Positions 30,735-40,148 of a stretch of 64,000 bases of DNA are shown piece after piece (position 1 is the first letter of the stretch; the number at the start of each line of letters is the position of its first letter). Position numbers and translations under genes: made by a program. Origin of the DNA: Tetramitus jugosus (lineage: Eukaryota > Heterolobosea > Eutetramitea > Acrasida > Vahlkampfiidae); NCBI GenBank assembly GCA_937625935.1, contig OW569349.1, positions 604,303-668,302 on the forward strand, in the 5' to 3' direction. The notes under the pieces were generated by a model. The model was not told the DNA's origin. It did not search any database and worked only from the letters and a program-made list of their open reading frames with translations.

Positions 30735-32102
30735 ATGTTCAGGCATTTGCACCACCTAATCAACGAACAGTTGGTTGATTTTGTTGATGGCTTGTTGAAT
30801 GATCAGAGTCAGGTCGATTCACTATTGAAGTATTACTCTGACGAATGTGATGATGGTGAACCAAGATTGAGTGCCTTCTTAGGTTCAGAATTGTTCCCTC
30901 AAGTGAAACAAGTGAGCAGCGAAGGTTTCGAATCGATTGGAACGCAGGAGAAACAGATGTCAATGATACAACGGCTGAATGAAATGTATGATTTGTGTTA
31001 TAACAAATTGCATACTGGAGATTGGAGAGCTGTGAAGCAAGGGTGGAGAACTGGTTTGGCTTTCTGTGCTTGGTTCTCATGTTTGTTGCAGTTGGTGTCG
31101 TCAGATGTGGAACAATGGGATCTATTGCAGTGGAAGCAGGTGCTATACAAACTAGATATTGGTATCATGATGGGAGATGATCGATATCGAGATCAAAATC
31201 TTCAGGAACTGATCGAAGTTGTGCATGATGTCACAATCCAGTTATACCCTATCCATTTACATGAAGAAGGAATAGATGTTCAAAACGAAACACTATCCTC
31301 TCGTTCCAAAAGGACGAAGATGGAGTCTAGGTTGGAAGGTTTGATGAGTGATGTGGATAGCAAGACGTTGGCCACTGCTGTTCCTCATGTACCAGAAATT
31401 CCTTTGTATCGATTCGAAAAGGAATACTATAATTCCAATGTTCCTGTCATTATTGACTTGAGTGAAGAAGATTCTCCCTTGTTGAACTATTCTCTCCTGG
31501 TGGAGCTGGCAGGTTATCGTACAGTGCCAATAGAGTTTGGACATAACTACTTGGATCGAGATTGGACTCAAAGATTGATGGCCCTCCATGAGTTTGTCCA
31601 ACAACACTTACTGTCACAACAATCAACTACCAAGGGATATTTGGCACAGCACACACTGTTTGACCAAATTCGACCACTGAGAAAATACATGCAAGAGCCA
31701 ATCTATTGTGCTGTAGGCGCCGGTGAATTGGAATCGGTAAATGCTTGGCTGGGACCATCAGGTACAGTCTCTCCACTTCACACTGACCCCTTCTCCAACA
31801 TACTAGTGCAACTAATGGGTGAGAAATATATTCGTATTTATTCTAGTGAATATGATGAGAGTCTCTATTATACTATAGAGGACACAGCCTTGAAGAATTC
31901 CAGCAGAATTAGCTCGTTACCTGCTCGAGAGAGTGAAACTCTACTTCGAACAGAGTATCCAAGATTCATGCAAGCTCCTTATTGGCAAGGAATTCTTAAA
32001 CGAGGACAGGCACTGTACATACCAAAACTTTTTTGGCACTATGTGGAATCATTGAGCACATCCTTTTCGGTTTCTTTCTGGTTTCAGGAACAACACCGAT
32101 GA
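30735..32102 (+). CDS. KDM8: JmjC 2-oxoglutarate oxygenase, JMJD5/KDM8 type
   Basis: 455 aa. The C-terminal JmjC domain has YCAVGAGELESVNAWLGPSG, TVSPLHTDPFSNILVQLMG (Fe ligands H349 and D351), KYIRIYSSEYDESLY and IPKLFWHYVESL (H435) followed by SFSVSFWFQE; these match JMJD5. The N-terminal about 210 residues are helical, as in JMJD5. Animal JMJD5 has been assigned arginyl hydroxylase and histone-related roles; which applies here is open. Single exon, 73 bp after the ABCA gene on the same strand. Confidence 0.9.
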   Translation: MFRHLHHLINEQLVDFVDGLLNDQSQVDSLLKYYSDECDDGEPRLSAFLGSELFPQVKQVSSEGFESIGTQEKQMSMIQRLNEMYDLCYNKLHTGDWRAVKQGWRTGLAFCAWFSCLLQLVSSDVEQWDLLQWKQVLYKLDIGIMMGDDRYRDQNLQELIEVVHDVTIQLYPIHLHEEGIDVQNETLSSRSKRTKMESRLEGLMSDVDSKTLATAVPHVPEIPLYRFEKEYYNSNVPVIIDLSEEDSPLLNYSLLVELAGYRTVPIEFGHNYLDRDWTQRLMALHEFVQQHLLSQQSTTKGYLAQHTLFDQIRPLRKYMQEPIYCAVGAGELESVNAWLGPSGTVSPLHTDPFSNILVQLMGEKYIRIYSSEYDESLYYTIEDTALKNSSRISSLPARESETLLRTEYPRFMQAPYWQGILKRGQALYIPKLFWHYVESLSTSFSVSFWFQEQHR

Positions 32103-32175
32103 GGATGGTGAGGCTTCACCGTGGTTGTTTGTTGCACCTATTTACAATTATTTACCAAGAGAATTGATTCACTAA

Positions 32176-32730
32176 TCACCATAGAACAAAATCTGCACAA
32201 TATGCCTGGAAATTGGTTTCTTTCTTTCGGCTTTGAGAATAGGGAAGCAGAACTCGCGTATTCCGTCTCTTTTCTCTTTTTATCTTGCCTGTCATTGACT
32301 TGTTGACTTCCTTGTTGTGATTTGTATTGGGCACAACCATTTGAACAACTGCCGAACGTGGTGGAGAGGCAGACTGTTGAGATTCCAAGGGCGGAGAGTA
32401 GTTTTGGGGTTCTAAGAGTGGTTCTGGTTGCACAACCTTTAACTCGGCCGAGGAAAAGGGCATAACAGGTACAAACGGTTGAACCTTTGGCAGTTCTGAG
32501 TAGTATTCTGTGGTTGTCGTAGTCGTAGTGGTGGGCACTACAGCTAAGTTGTTTTGACCTAGATAAGAGGGACAGCAAAAACCTTGTTGGATAACATAGT
32601 GCGACACGACGAACATTTCATCATGTACATTCAGGAGGCTCACAGGTTTAGACAGGAACATTCTTTGGTATTCTTGTATCAGAGTATCATCTATATCTAG
32701 CTTCAGACCTAGGGGCATTGACAAATCCAT
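32176..32730 (-). CDS. Hypothetical protein, low complexity
   Basis: 184 aa, ATG at 32730. N-terminal helix (MDLSMPLGLKLDIDDTLIQE), a T8 run, a P/Q/S-rich middle and a basic C-terminus (KIKREKRRN). No family recognised. Its size, orientation between expressed neighbours and lack of a competing frame make it plausible but unproven; disordered regulatory protein at most. Confidence 0.45.
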   Translation of the reverse strand: MDLSMPLGLKLDIDDTLIQEYQRMFLSKPVSLLNVHDEMFVVSHYVIQQGFCCPSYLGQNNLAVVPTTTTTTTTEYYSELPKVQPFVPVMPFSSAELKVVQPEPLLEPQNYSPPLESQQSASPPRSAVVQMVVPNTNHNKEVNKSMTGKIKREKRRNTRVLLPYSQSRKKETNFQAYCADFVLW

Positions 32731-32804
32731 ATTATCTTTTCTTTTTGTTGTTTTATTTGTTGTTCCTGTTGGTGACTACGGACCTGCTCAGGAATTTGTC
32801 TTTC

Positions 32805-33005
32805 ATGGAGTCCATGAAACATCAGCCAGATCGCTCCCGACGAGCGAAGGATAAGATTCTTTGGTCCCATCACAAGTGGGCAAAGTTCTTGATTGATATG
32901 GGAATAAAGTTTGCTTTCGAAAATGGTTTAATCACAAATGAGGGAATGATGTCCCTACTCCATAAGAAGGTTCCAAATGTTGCGCAATCCAACTTTAGGA
33001 AATGA
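32805..33005 (+). CDS. Small hypothetical ORF, 66 aa
   Basis: The ATG at 32805 is chosen; upstream codons in frame have no ATG closer than a T-rich stretch. The product is basic and helical (RSRRAKDKILWSHHKWAKFL, then FENGLITNEGMMSLLHKK). It diverges from the hypothetical gene at 32730 and its last 11 bases overlap the 3' end of WDR91. No homology recognised; it may be one exon of something larger. Confidence 0.3.
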   Translation: MESMKHQPDRSRRAKDKILWSHHKWAKFLIDMGIKFAFENGLITNEGMMSLLHKKVPNVAQSNFRK

Positions 33006-35835
33006 AAGAATAAAGACTAACGTTGAAAGTGTCAATGTCAGCACCTACAATCTTCACCTCGTCGTGCCCGTGAGAGTGGCAATCCAGAGCACTCATTACG
33101 GCAGTAGAGAAGGAGTATACAGGCTTCTTGCTAATCATTGAGTACACCACTGCTGGATTACTGAAGGCAAACATTTCATTACCATCCGTCATGTGCGACA
33201 TTTTGGGAATGAAATTTGGACTACCAAATTGACTTGTGACGCCATCACTCCCGGTTACGTAAAAGTCAGGACAAATCTCGTCCAAGATCTTTCCTTCGTG
33301 ATGTGCGCTCCATTGGACAATACGTCCATCAGTACCCGTTGAAAGAATGGTCGTTTCATTTCGACTGAACTGGATGCTTGTAACGTATCCATTGTGAGCT
33401 TTCCACTTCATAATTGGATCAGCTCTCTTTGCATCGTAGACGCGAATGTACCCATCATTGCCTGCCGCGACAAACATGGAGCCATTGTGATTGAAGGACA
33501 CAGTTGAAACTGCGACATCTGGCTCGAGAGAGAATCGATTCTCCACTTTCATTTGCTTGAGATTATAACCTAGTATGATTCCTTTGAATGTTGCAGATGC
33601 TTCATCGTTGAGACAACTGACAATACAACTGTTTCCATTGGTTGGGCAACTCGCTAGATCACAAATATTCTTGTATCGCATGTTTTCAGTGACAGTTTCT
33701 GATGCGAACTTGCCAGTCTCCGTGTTGCACACACGTAATCTTCCATTGCTTGAGCCAGAGAGCAACAAACTCTCATTTTTCTTGATCCATTCAACACTCA
33801 GTGCAGGTGCGCCACAATCGAATGCAACGCATGATGAGTTGCTCAGAGACCATACGCGAGTATATCGATCTAAAGCGGCAGTAGCTACAGCAGTACCCTC
33901 GCTGTTGAACTTGCACTGTGTGACGAACCTCTTGTGACCACTCAGTGTCTTCTTTGGTTGCAACTGCTTGAGACGACCATAGTCTTGCGGCAAATCTCGA
34001 TGCGATCTTCTTCGTGTGAGCATCTGAGATTCCATGTCTGAGTTTGATGTGGCAGACGTAGGACTTGACACTCTTTGTTGAGATACAGCAGGCGTGGCGT
34101 TCGTAACTTCGCCTGACAAGGCAGCACCCTCTTCCCATACGTCCTGTTGTCCTCTATTCGAATCAGCACTTGTGTTTGGCAACAGTGTCGATCCAGACAC
34201 TGAATCACCTGTACCCAACATGTCACTATTGTTCGTCACTGGTGTCAAGTCACCTCTCGTGTCCTGATCATCATTACCACCATCATCGTCACTACCACTT
34301 GAGCCTCCACCACTACCACTACCACTACTCGTTGTGCGTTGATTCACCGCAGAATGAGTGAGAATAGAACTGGACCGTGCATGCTGCACATGATCATTAT
34401 CAGATGGAGATGCATTGGCTGGTATTTGATCTCTATGTATACCTGCATCCCTCTCCAACTTTGCAATATACATTTCTGCAGCAATCAACTTGCTCCTCAG
34501 TGATTCATTCTCATTCATGAGCATATTGACCTTTCTTTTGAGAGATGTCAATCGATCTCTCTGATCCGATTCGAGTGTCAACAGCATTGGCCTCTCTGCT
34601 CTCATCAATGACGTACTAATAAAGTTGTACAGTGATACATAGAGCATCTCTAACCAATTCTTGTGAAAATAGGGTTCCAATTTCGTGTTTTGTACATCAC
34701 TCAGCTTTAAAAACGGTAGAATGAACCAGTCCTTCCACTCTTCATCATCACGAATCAACTCTACACCAAATTCTTCAAAAAAGTCACGAATCTTGTCCAA
34801 TCGATTCATTTGCACACAATTTACAACATAAAACTTTTTGAGACTCTGTTCCAATTTTCTCACAGTTTCACACACTCCATTATGTCGACTATTATTATTG
34901 TTACTACTATAGGAATTAAAATTGATTTGATTGTGATTACCACCACTCGTATTACTCGTACTATTACTACTGTTACTATTGTTAGTAGTTGATGTTGTCA
35001 AACTGTCTCTATTGTTACTACTACTACTACTAGTAGTACTAGTACCACTACTACTAATACTAATACTAATACTACCGTTACTAGTACTACTATTGCCTTG
35101 ATTGCTACTATTTACATTGTTACTACTACTATTGTTATTGATTTTTGATGATGATGATTCATCGAGTGAGACATTGACTGATGATGAGGATGACGATGAG
35201 GATTGATGTTGTGAATGTTGTGAATGTTGTGAATGTGGATACTCATCTTGACTACTGCTCAACAACATGTACACAAAATATTTTTTTTCCAAGTATCGCC
35301 AATACTCGATACACTTGATAATTTCATACTGTTTCAAATAAAAGAACAATTGTTCAACAATTTTTTCACATGAAAAAATTTTGGATGGATCATTGCGAGA
35401 TTCCTTATCAAATGCACGAATCGTTTCATTAAATCCTCTAAAGTGCAAGTAATCCTTGACGTGATCATCTGCAACTGATATACTATTGGATAGAGATTGT
35501 TGTTGTTGATGATATTGCTGCTGTTGTTGATGTTGATGTTGTTGGTGATGTTGATGACTCTGTTGATGATATTGTGATTGTGATTGGGAGGATGAGGGAA
35601 AGGCAGAGGAGGTGATTGATGTTGTTGTAGGTGTGTTGTTTAGTGATGATTGTTGTGCAGTAGTAGTAGTAGTAGTAGTAGTCGAAGCTTGAGAGGATGT
35701 TGTACTTGTCAATGGTGTTGTTATGGTGCTCGTGGTGGTAGTAGGAGAATTGACATTGTCCATGGATGGAGGATTGTTGGATGTGGGTGAGGGACTGTTG
35801 TTGCTCACTGTCGAAGTGGAAGTTGATGCTGGCAT
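32995..35835 (-). CDS. WDR91: WDR91-like WD40 protein
   Basis: 946 aa from the first ATG (35835). The frame is open 38 codons further upstream without an ATG. After a T/S/Q/H-rich disordered N-terminus comes the WDR91 signature VKDYLHFRGFNETIRAFD, YWRYLEKKYF, then FYVVNCVQMNRLDKIRDFFE, EWKDWFILPFL and a coiled coil (LTSLKRKVNMLMNENESL). The C-terminal third is a WD40 propeller (KKTLSGHKRFVTQCKF, AALDRYTRVWSL, VAAGNDGYIRVYDA, LSTGTDGRIVQW). In animals WDR91 works with WDR81 and Rab7 to control PI3P on endosomes. Several long S/N/T homopolymer tracts (about residues 195-310) come from AGT/ACT repeats. Confidence 0.85.
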   Translation of the reverse strand: MPASTSTSTVSNNSPSPTSNNPPSMDNVNSPTTTTSTITTPLTSTTSSQASTTTTTTTTAQQSSLNNTPTTTSITSSAFPSSSQSQSQYHQQSHQHHQQHQHQQQQQYHQQQQSLSNSISVADDHVKDYLHFRGFNETIRAFDKESRNDPSKIFSCEKIVEQLFFYLKQYEIIKCIEYWRYLEKKYFVYMLLSSSQDEYPHSQHSQHSQHQSSSSSSSSVNVSLDESSSSKINNNSSSNNVNSSNQGNSSTSNGSISISISSSGTSTTSSSSSNNRDSLTTSTTNNSNSSNSTSNTSGGNHNQINFNSYSSNNNNSRHNGVCETVRKLEQSLKKFYVVNCVQMNRLDKIRDFFEEFGVELIRDDEEWKDWFILPFLKLSDVQNTKLEPYFHKNWLEMLYVSLYNFISTSLMRAERPMLLTLESDQRDRLTSLKRKVNMLMNENESLRSKLIAAEMYIAKLERDAGIHRDQIPANASPSDNDHVQHARSSSILTHSAVNQRTTSSGSGSGGGSSGSDDDGGNDDQDTRGDLTPVTNNSDMLGTGDSVSGSTLLPNTSADSNRGQQDVWEEGAALSGEVTNATPAVSQQRVSSPTSATSNSDMESQMLTRRRSHRDLPQDYGRLKQLQPKKTLSGHKRFVTQCKFNSEGTAVATAALDRYTRVWSLSNSSCVAFDCGAPALSVEWIKKNESLLLSGSSNGRLRVCNTETGKFASETVTENMRYKNICDLASCPTNGNSCIVSCLNDEASATFKGIILGYNLKQMKVENRFSLEPDVAVSTVSFNHNGSMFVAAGNDGYIRVYDAKRADPIMKWKAHNGYVTSIQFSRNETTILSTGTDGRIVQWSAHHEGKILDEICPDFYVTGSDGVTSQFGSPNFIPKMSHMTDGNEMFAFSNPAVVYSMISKKPVYSFSTAVMSALDCHSHGHDEVKIVGADIDTFNVSLYSFIS

Positions 35836-36009
35836 TTGTGATGATTGATTGTTGGGTGTGATAATCTCACTAGTTTTTTTCTGTTGTTGTGTGATCCGCA
35901 CTTTCTTTTTTCTTTGGCGGAGAGAAAACAATTTTGGGCGTTCTAACAAGATCCAAGTGTGAGCTTTTGCTGTGAGTTAGAGGTGTTTGCTGTGTTGTTA
36001 GTTGGTTGT

Positions 36010-37388
36010 TTATTGTTTAAAGCTCAACATCTTGTTCGCATCGTCCAGATCCTTCTTCAGTACGTGAGACAATTCTCCAATGCCCTGACTCTGCATGTTC
36101 AAAAAGTTGAGAATCGATTGAATGGTCTCTGGATCGTTGAGTGTGGCAGTGACGCTCTCATTGCTCTTTGACAAGAGTCGATTCGTGCTCTCTGTATAGC
36201 TGTCAATCTTTGGTCTCAGTTCGTTCAATCGACCTCTGAATTGATTCGGCTGATGCAATGCACTGGTCAATGACTTTAATCTCTCATCAATGGCAATATC
36301 TTCTGTTCGTATGTAAACTCCCTGTTGCATTCTCACTTCAATGCCCTTCATCAGTCTCAGAATACGCTCCGACGATTTTCTGTGTCTCGCTCTAATCTCC
36401 TCCACTTCTCTCAACGTTTCCAATCGCTTCCTCTTGTATGACTCGGCCTCCGATTTGAGTGCACTCAGTACTTTTTCGAGTTGAGCACGTCTCGTGTTCT
36501 GAATTTCGATACGATTCGCCAATTCATCAAAACTTCTCACTGGAATGGGCAGCATGAGTCTGTAGGGTGCTCTCTCAAGTGCATTGATCCATTGTGCATC
36601 AGAAATGGCATCACCATACTTTTGTCTCATGAGATGATACGCCTCCTTGAATTGTTGTTCATTTTGGACGACATTGTAGAAGAAGAAGTGAAATTTGCAA
36701 AATTTCTTATTCTTGTCATATCTCATCTTGATACTGAGCAGTGAAGTGCCTGATCCGTCACCTCCAGACGCAGTCACTATTTCATCAAAAAAAACAATTG
36801 AGTATATTGGCGTACGATCCTACAACACACATGAAAATGACTCCAAAAAAAAGGATGCAAGTACTTACGTGCAATCGGTTGAGAGGATGATGTGGTTGAT
36901 GTTGTTGTGGGAGCTAGTGAAGTTGAAGTACCTGCTGTTGATAATGATGTCGGTATGGATGATGAGAATGAAAAACCACCACCACCTAGGCCACCTAGTC
37001 CACCCAGTCCACTACTTGTCGTATTGGTGGCCAGATCTGATGTTGTTGTTGTTGTTGGATTGGTAGTGGTAGTCGTAGTAGGAGCAAAAGAGAATCCTCC
37101 GGTATTGTCAGTTGATGATGTTGTGGTAGTTGTTGGTGCTCCTGTTGTTGTGGAAGGACCAAAATTGAATCCAGAGCTAGTGGGTGCTGGTGCGACATTA
37201 GATGAAGATGACGAATCACCAAATGAAAATGAAGAAGGTGCGTTCGTTGTTGTTGTTGAACCACCAAATGAAGGTGCAGCAGCAGAAGAGGAGGATGATG
37301 TGGCTGGGGCAGCACCACTGGAACCACCAAAAGTGAAGCCTCCACCAGATGTGCCTGATGTACCTGCTGATCCAAAGTTAAAACTCAT
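36010..37388 (-). CDS. NUP54: Nucleoporin NUP54 (2 exons)
   Basis: Exons (minus) 37388-36869 and 36776-36010, 428 aa; intron 92 nt (GTAAGT..AAATAG), the L codon after QPIA is split. The exon 1 product is an FG domain: FNFGSAG, FTFGGSS, FSFGDS, FNFGPS, FSFAPT within T/S/G/A-rich sequence. Exon 2 is the structured part: NALERAPYRLMLPIPVRSFDELANRI and coiled coils (IEIQNTRRAQLEKVLSALKS, ETLREVEEIRARHRKSSERI) as in NUP54/Nup57, partner of NUP62 and NUP58 in the central channel of the nuclear pore. Confidence 0.88.
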
Positions 37389-37608
37389 TTGTTGCTGAGA
37401 GTAGTTGCTGGTTGCTGATCCTTGTTGCTGGTCGTGTTTTTTTTTTCTTGTGAGGTGGAGAAATTGATAAAAATGTTTTTTGTGGAGGTGAAATTCAAAA
37501 TAGGCGCGAGTTTATTGAACGGAGAACTGCAGCGTGGTTGTTTCATTGGATGTCCAATTACTCCATGCATTTCGTCTAGACACACACAAAAATGCTCCAC
37601 AACAAGTC

Positions 37609-38355
37609 TTAATCAACCTTGTTGACTTCTTCTTCAATTTGCTTCTTCAGAGCTTGTTCGCTCAGGGTGACATCGATAATCGACGGCGTTGATTCAGCTG
37701 CTGGAGCAGATGAGCGAATGCCAAATTTACTCAAAAAGGCATCGTGATCAATACCATGATGTTGCATATTGCTCAAGAAGGCATTCCAGAACAAGTTCAA
37801 TGTAGAAATGTACAGAATACGATAATGAGTGGGCAGGAACAAAAAGTTGACAAACTGAGCACCTGGCCACACAATCAAATCAATAATAAATGTCGTGAGA
37901 AACTCTGATTTGCATTTCTGTACACTTTCTTTGATTGTTTTGCCCTCGAGCAGAGACATGGCCGTAAAGAACACTGCCAACGTAGCAGGACCAAATGCCA
38001 ACTCATCCCACAGCACCTTGTAACAACTGACTTTGACTGCTTGTAGCCTTGATGCTCCCTTTGGTAGTTTGATCACCTTGTCAAGTGCCTTGTACCACAC
38101 GTAGCTCAATGGACCACTAATGGTCAATCCATAGACACCGAACCGTATCGTACGCCACAAATCATACTTTGAATGTTCGTGTGATGTGTCTTTTCCGTGA
38201 TGAGCGTCTGATTGAGCCCTTCGAATCATAATTTCTTGACAGAGTGCATCACCTGTTGCATACAGTGTGCCAGCAGTGGCAATTTGTGTCAAGAAGGGTC
38301 GTTTCTGAAGTGCCAAGTTGTATGCGTGCCAAACATATTTGAGTCGTTTTACCAT
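37609..38355 (-). CDS. Mpv17/PMP22-family membrane protein
   Basis: 248 aa. WHAYNLALQKRPFLTQIATA, TLYATGDALCQ, TIRFGVYGLTISGPLSYVWY, VLWDELAFGPATLAVFF and the C-terminal IVWPGAQFVNFLFLPTHYRI (WPxxQxxNFxxVPxxxR) follow the Mpv17/Sym1/PXMP2 plan of four TM segments. Members sit in the mitochondrial inner or peroxisomal membrane as channels or stress-linked carriers. It carries a short charged insert with histidines (about 48-62). Single exon; its upstream leader (38356-38420) is CAA-rich. Confidence 0.88.
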   Translation of the reverse strand: MVKRLKYVWHAYNLALQKRPFLTQIATAGTLYATGDALCQEIMIRRAQSDAHHGKDTSHEHSKYDLWRTIRFGVYGLTISGPLSYVWYKALDKVIKLPKGASRLQAVKVSCYKVLWDELAFGPATLAVFFTAMSLLEGKTIKESVQKCKSEFLTTFIIDLIVWPGAQFVNFLFLPTHYRILYISTLNLFWNAFLSNMQHHGIDHDAFLSKFGIRSSAPAAESTPSIIDVTLSEQALKKQIEEEVNKVD

Positions 38356-38670
38356 TGTGTTAAGCTAAAAATCTGATTTGTGTTGAAAATTGTTTGTTGA
38401 TTTTGTTGATTTTGTTGTGTGATCAAAAAAGTCTTCTCTGTATTGCGAATTGTTGTTGTTGGCTGGGTGGTTGAGAAGGAGGGATATTTGATAAAGTGTA
38501 TGAACAGGTGTGTGCTGTTGTTGTGTTCGTTTTCTCTGGGAGTGTGCACAATGGTGTGTGGGTGTGTTGCTTCGCAGAATGTGTAGGGATTTTCCTCCAT
38601 GTGAAATGATTTGCGGAATTTTTCCCGCGCGATGTTAAATTTCTCCGCACTACCTTTTTCTTCGAACCCT
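38356..38670 (-). promoter_or_regulatory. Promoter region of the Mpv17 gene, with an E2F-like site
   Basis: 315 bp between the histone deacetylase stop and the Mpv17 start, both minus strand. The part next to the ATG is CAACAAAAT-rich on the coding strand. TTTCCCGCGC at 38621-38630 matches the E2F/DP consensus core. Functional use is inference. Confidence 0.35.
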
Positions 38671-40095
38671 TCAAGGGAACGGAGAGAGGCACTTCCAGTA
38701 CTGAGACTGTACTTGCAAAACTTTGCGATACATATCCATGTGCTCAGGTGATGGTTGTATGCTGTTGTGTTCAATGGATCCGTATTGTATAGGTATCAAA
38801 CTTGGTGATTCACCATTAAGAACCTTGAGACACTCGGAGACACAGAGGGCAACAGTGTCACACTCGTATCCACCCTCTAGACAGAGAACAATACGACCTT
38901 TGTTAACTTCTTTTTCAAGCTGGTAAATGAGGTGACCAAAGATCTGGGGTGTCAGTTTCATCTGGCCAAGTGGATCTCCTTCCACCGCATCAAACCCAGC
39001 CGATATTAGCACGAGCTCTGGCTGAAACTCACGAGCTATAGGCATGAGGATGGAGTGCCAAACATACAGCGCATCTCCATCTCCATAGGGCTGAGGATTA
39101 GAAAAGGGAATATTGACATTCTTTCCTTTGGCAGTCTCAGTTCCCACTTCATCCACTCCTCCAGTCCCTGGATAAAAACCACCATGTCTATGCATGGAAA
39201 AGAATAGAATTCGGTCATCATCGTACAGAATATCCTGAGTCCCGTTCCCGTGATGAACATCCCAATCGACTACCAATACTCGGTTTAATCCCATTCTATT
39301 CACAGCCGCCTTTGCAGCTACAGCTACATTATTGAACAAACAAAACCCAGATGCCTTATCACTAAAAGCATGGTGACCTGGTGGTCTGACGAGAGCAAAC
39401 CCGTTTTGTGCACCTTGCAACAAAACCTTCTCGACGACAGCAATGGTACTTCCTACTGCACTTAGTGCTGCCTCAGCTGAGTGTTCATTAAAATACACAT
39501 CTGTCGTCTTCTTCAGCTCTGGAACAGGTAGAGACACATCATGGACCAAGTTCGATCCAAAGTGCTTGATTGCGCTGATATATTGTTCAGTATGGACAAG
39601 ACAAAGATCTTCATGAGAAACTGAATCTCCTTGAATAATAGTGCACTTTTGATCAAAACCTTCTTCTTCAATCATGCTCCAAATCTTGGTCAACCTAGCT
39701 GGTTTCTCAGGATGAGAGGCCCGTCCAAAATGAAAGGACATTCTTGGATCGTACGAGATAATCGTTCTTCCCTTTGACTCACTTCGATGGACACTCAGAT
39801 CTAAGTTCTCTGAATCTGTCGAGTCTCCTCGAATAATATACACACCATTGGGCTTTAGGATGTTTCCCATGATTACTTCTCCTGAATTCATTTCATCTTC
39901 AAAGAAAATGTTCTTCAAGGAGTACTTTCTCTCCAAGTTTGTGATGTTCACTTTGTAAACTCCCTCCGGGTAGGGATGATGATGATGGACAAATTTGGGA
40001 AGTTTAGAGCTAATGTGAAACTTCTTCAAAGGAATTTGATCACAAGTTGATTGTTTGCGATTCCTTCTCATGAAACATATCGTTTCGTCTGACAT
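38671..40095 (-). CDS. Histone deacetylase, class II (HDAC6/10-like catalytic domain)
   Basis: 474 aa, ATG at 40095. About 115 N-terminal residues of unknown fold (KKFHISSKLPKFVHHHHPYP) precede one deacetylase domain: RMSFHFGRASHPEKPARL, LVRPPGHHA (active-site HH pair), VLVVDWDVHHGNGTQDI (zinc Asp/His), RHGGFYPGTGG, LISAGFDAVEGDPLG and LCLEGGYE. The VDWDVHHGNGTQ form is class II. It removes acetyl from lysine of histones or tubulin; one domain only, so not a full HDAC6. Just 53 bp separate its ATG from the upstream same-strand ABCG stop. Confidence 0.92.
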   Translation of the reverse strand: MSDETICFMRRNRKQSTCDQIPLKKFHISSKLPKFVHHHHPYPEGVYKVNITNLERKYSLKNIFFEDEMNSGEVIMGNILKPNGVYIIRGDSTDSENLDLSVHRSESKGRTIISYDPRMSFHFGRASHPEKPARLTKIWSMIEEEGFDQKCTIIQGDSVSHEDLCLVHTEQYISAIKHFGSNLVHDVSLPVPELKKTTDVYFNEHSAEAALSAVGSTIAVVEKVLLQGAQNGFALVRPPGHHAFSDKASGFCLFNNVAVAAKAAVNRMGLNRVLVVDWDVHHGNGTQDILYDDDRILFFSMHRHGGFYPGTGGVDEVGTETAKGKNVNIPFSNPQPYGDGDALYVWHSILMPIAREFQPELVLISAGFDAVEGDPLGQMKLTPQIFGHLIYQLEKEVNKGRIVLCLEGGYECDTVALCVSECLKVLNGESPSLIPIQYGSIEHNSIQPSPEHMDMYRKVLQVQSQYWKCLSPFP

Positions 40096-40148
40096 TGCTT
40101 TTTCTGACTGATGATACTTGAATGAAAAGAACTACAGAAATCAGGCAT

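Noticed and set aside
36892-37398. 168-codon plus-strand ORF opposite NUP54 exon 1
   Set aside because: Valine/proline-rich mirror image of the FG-repeat codons; NUP54 is clearly the real frame.
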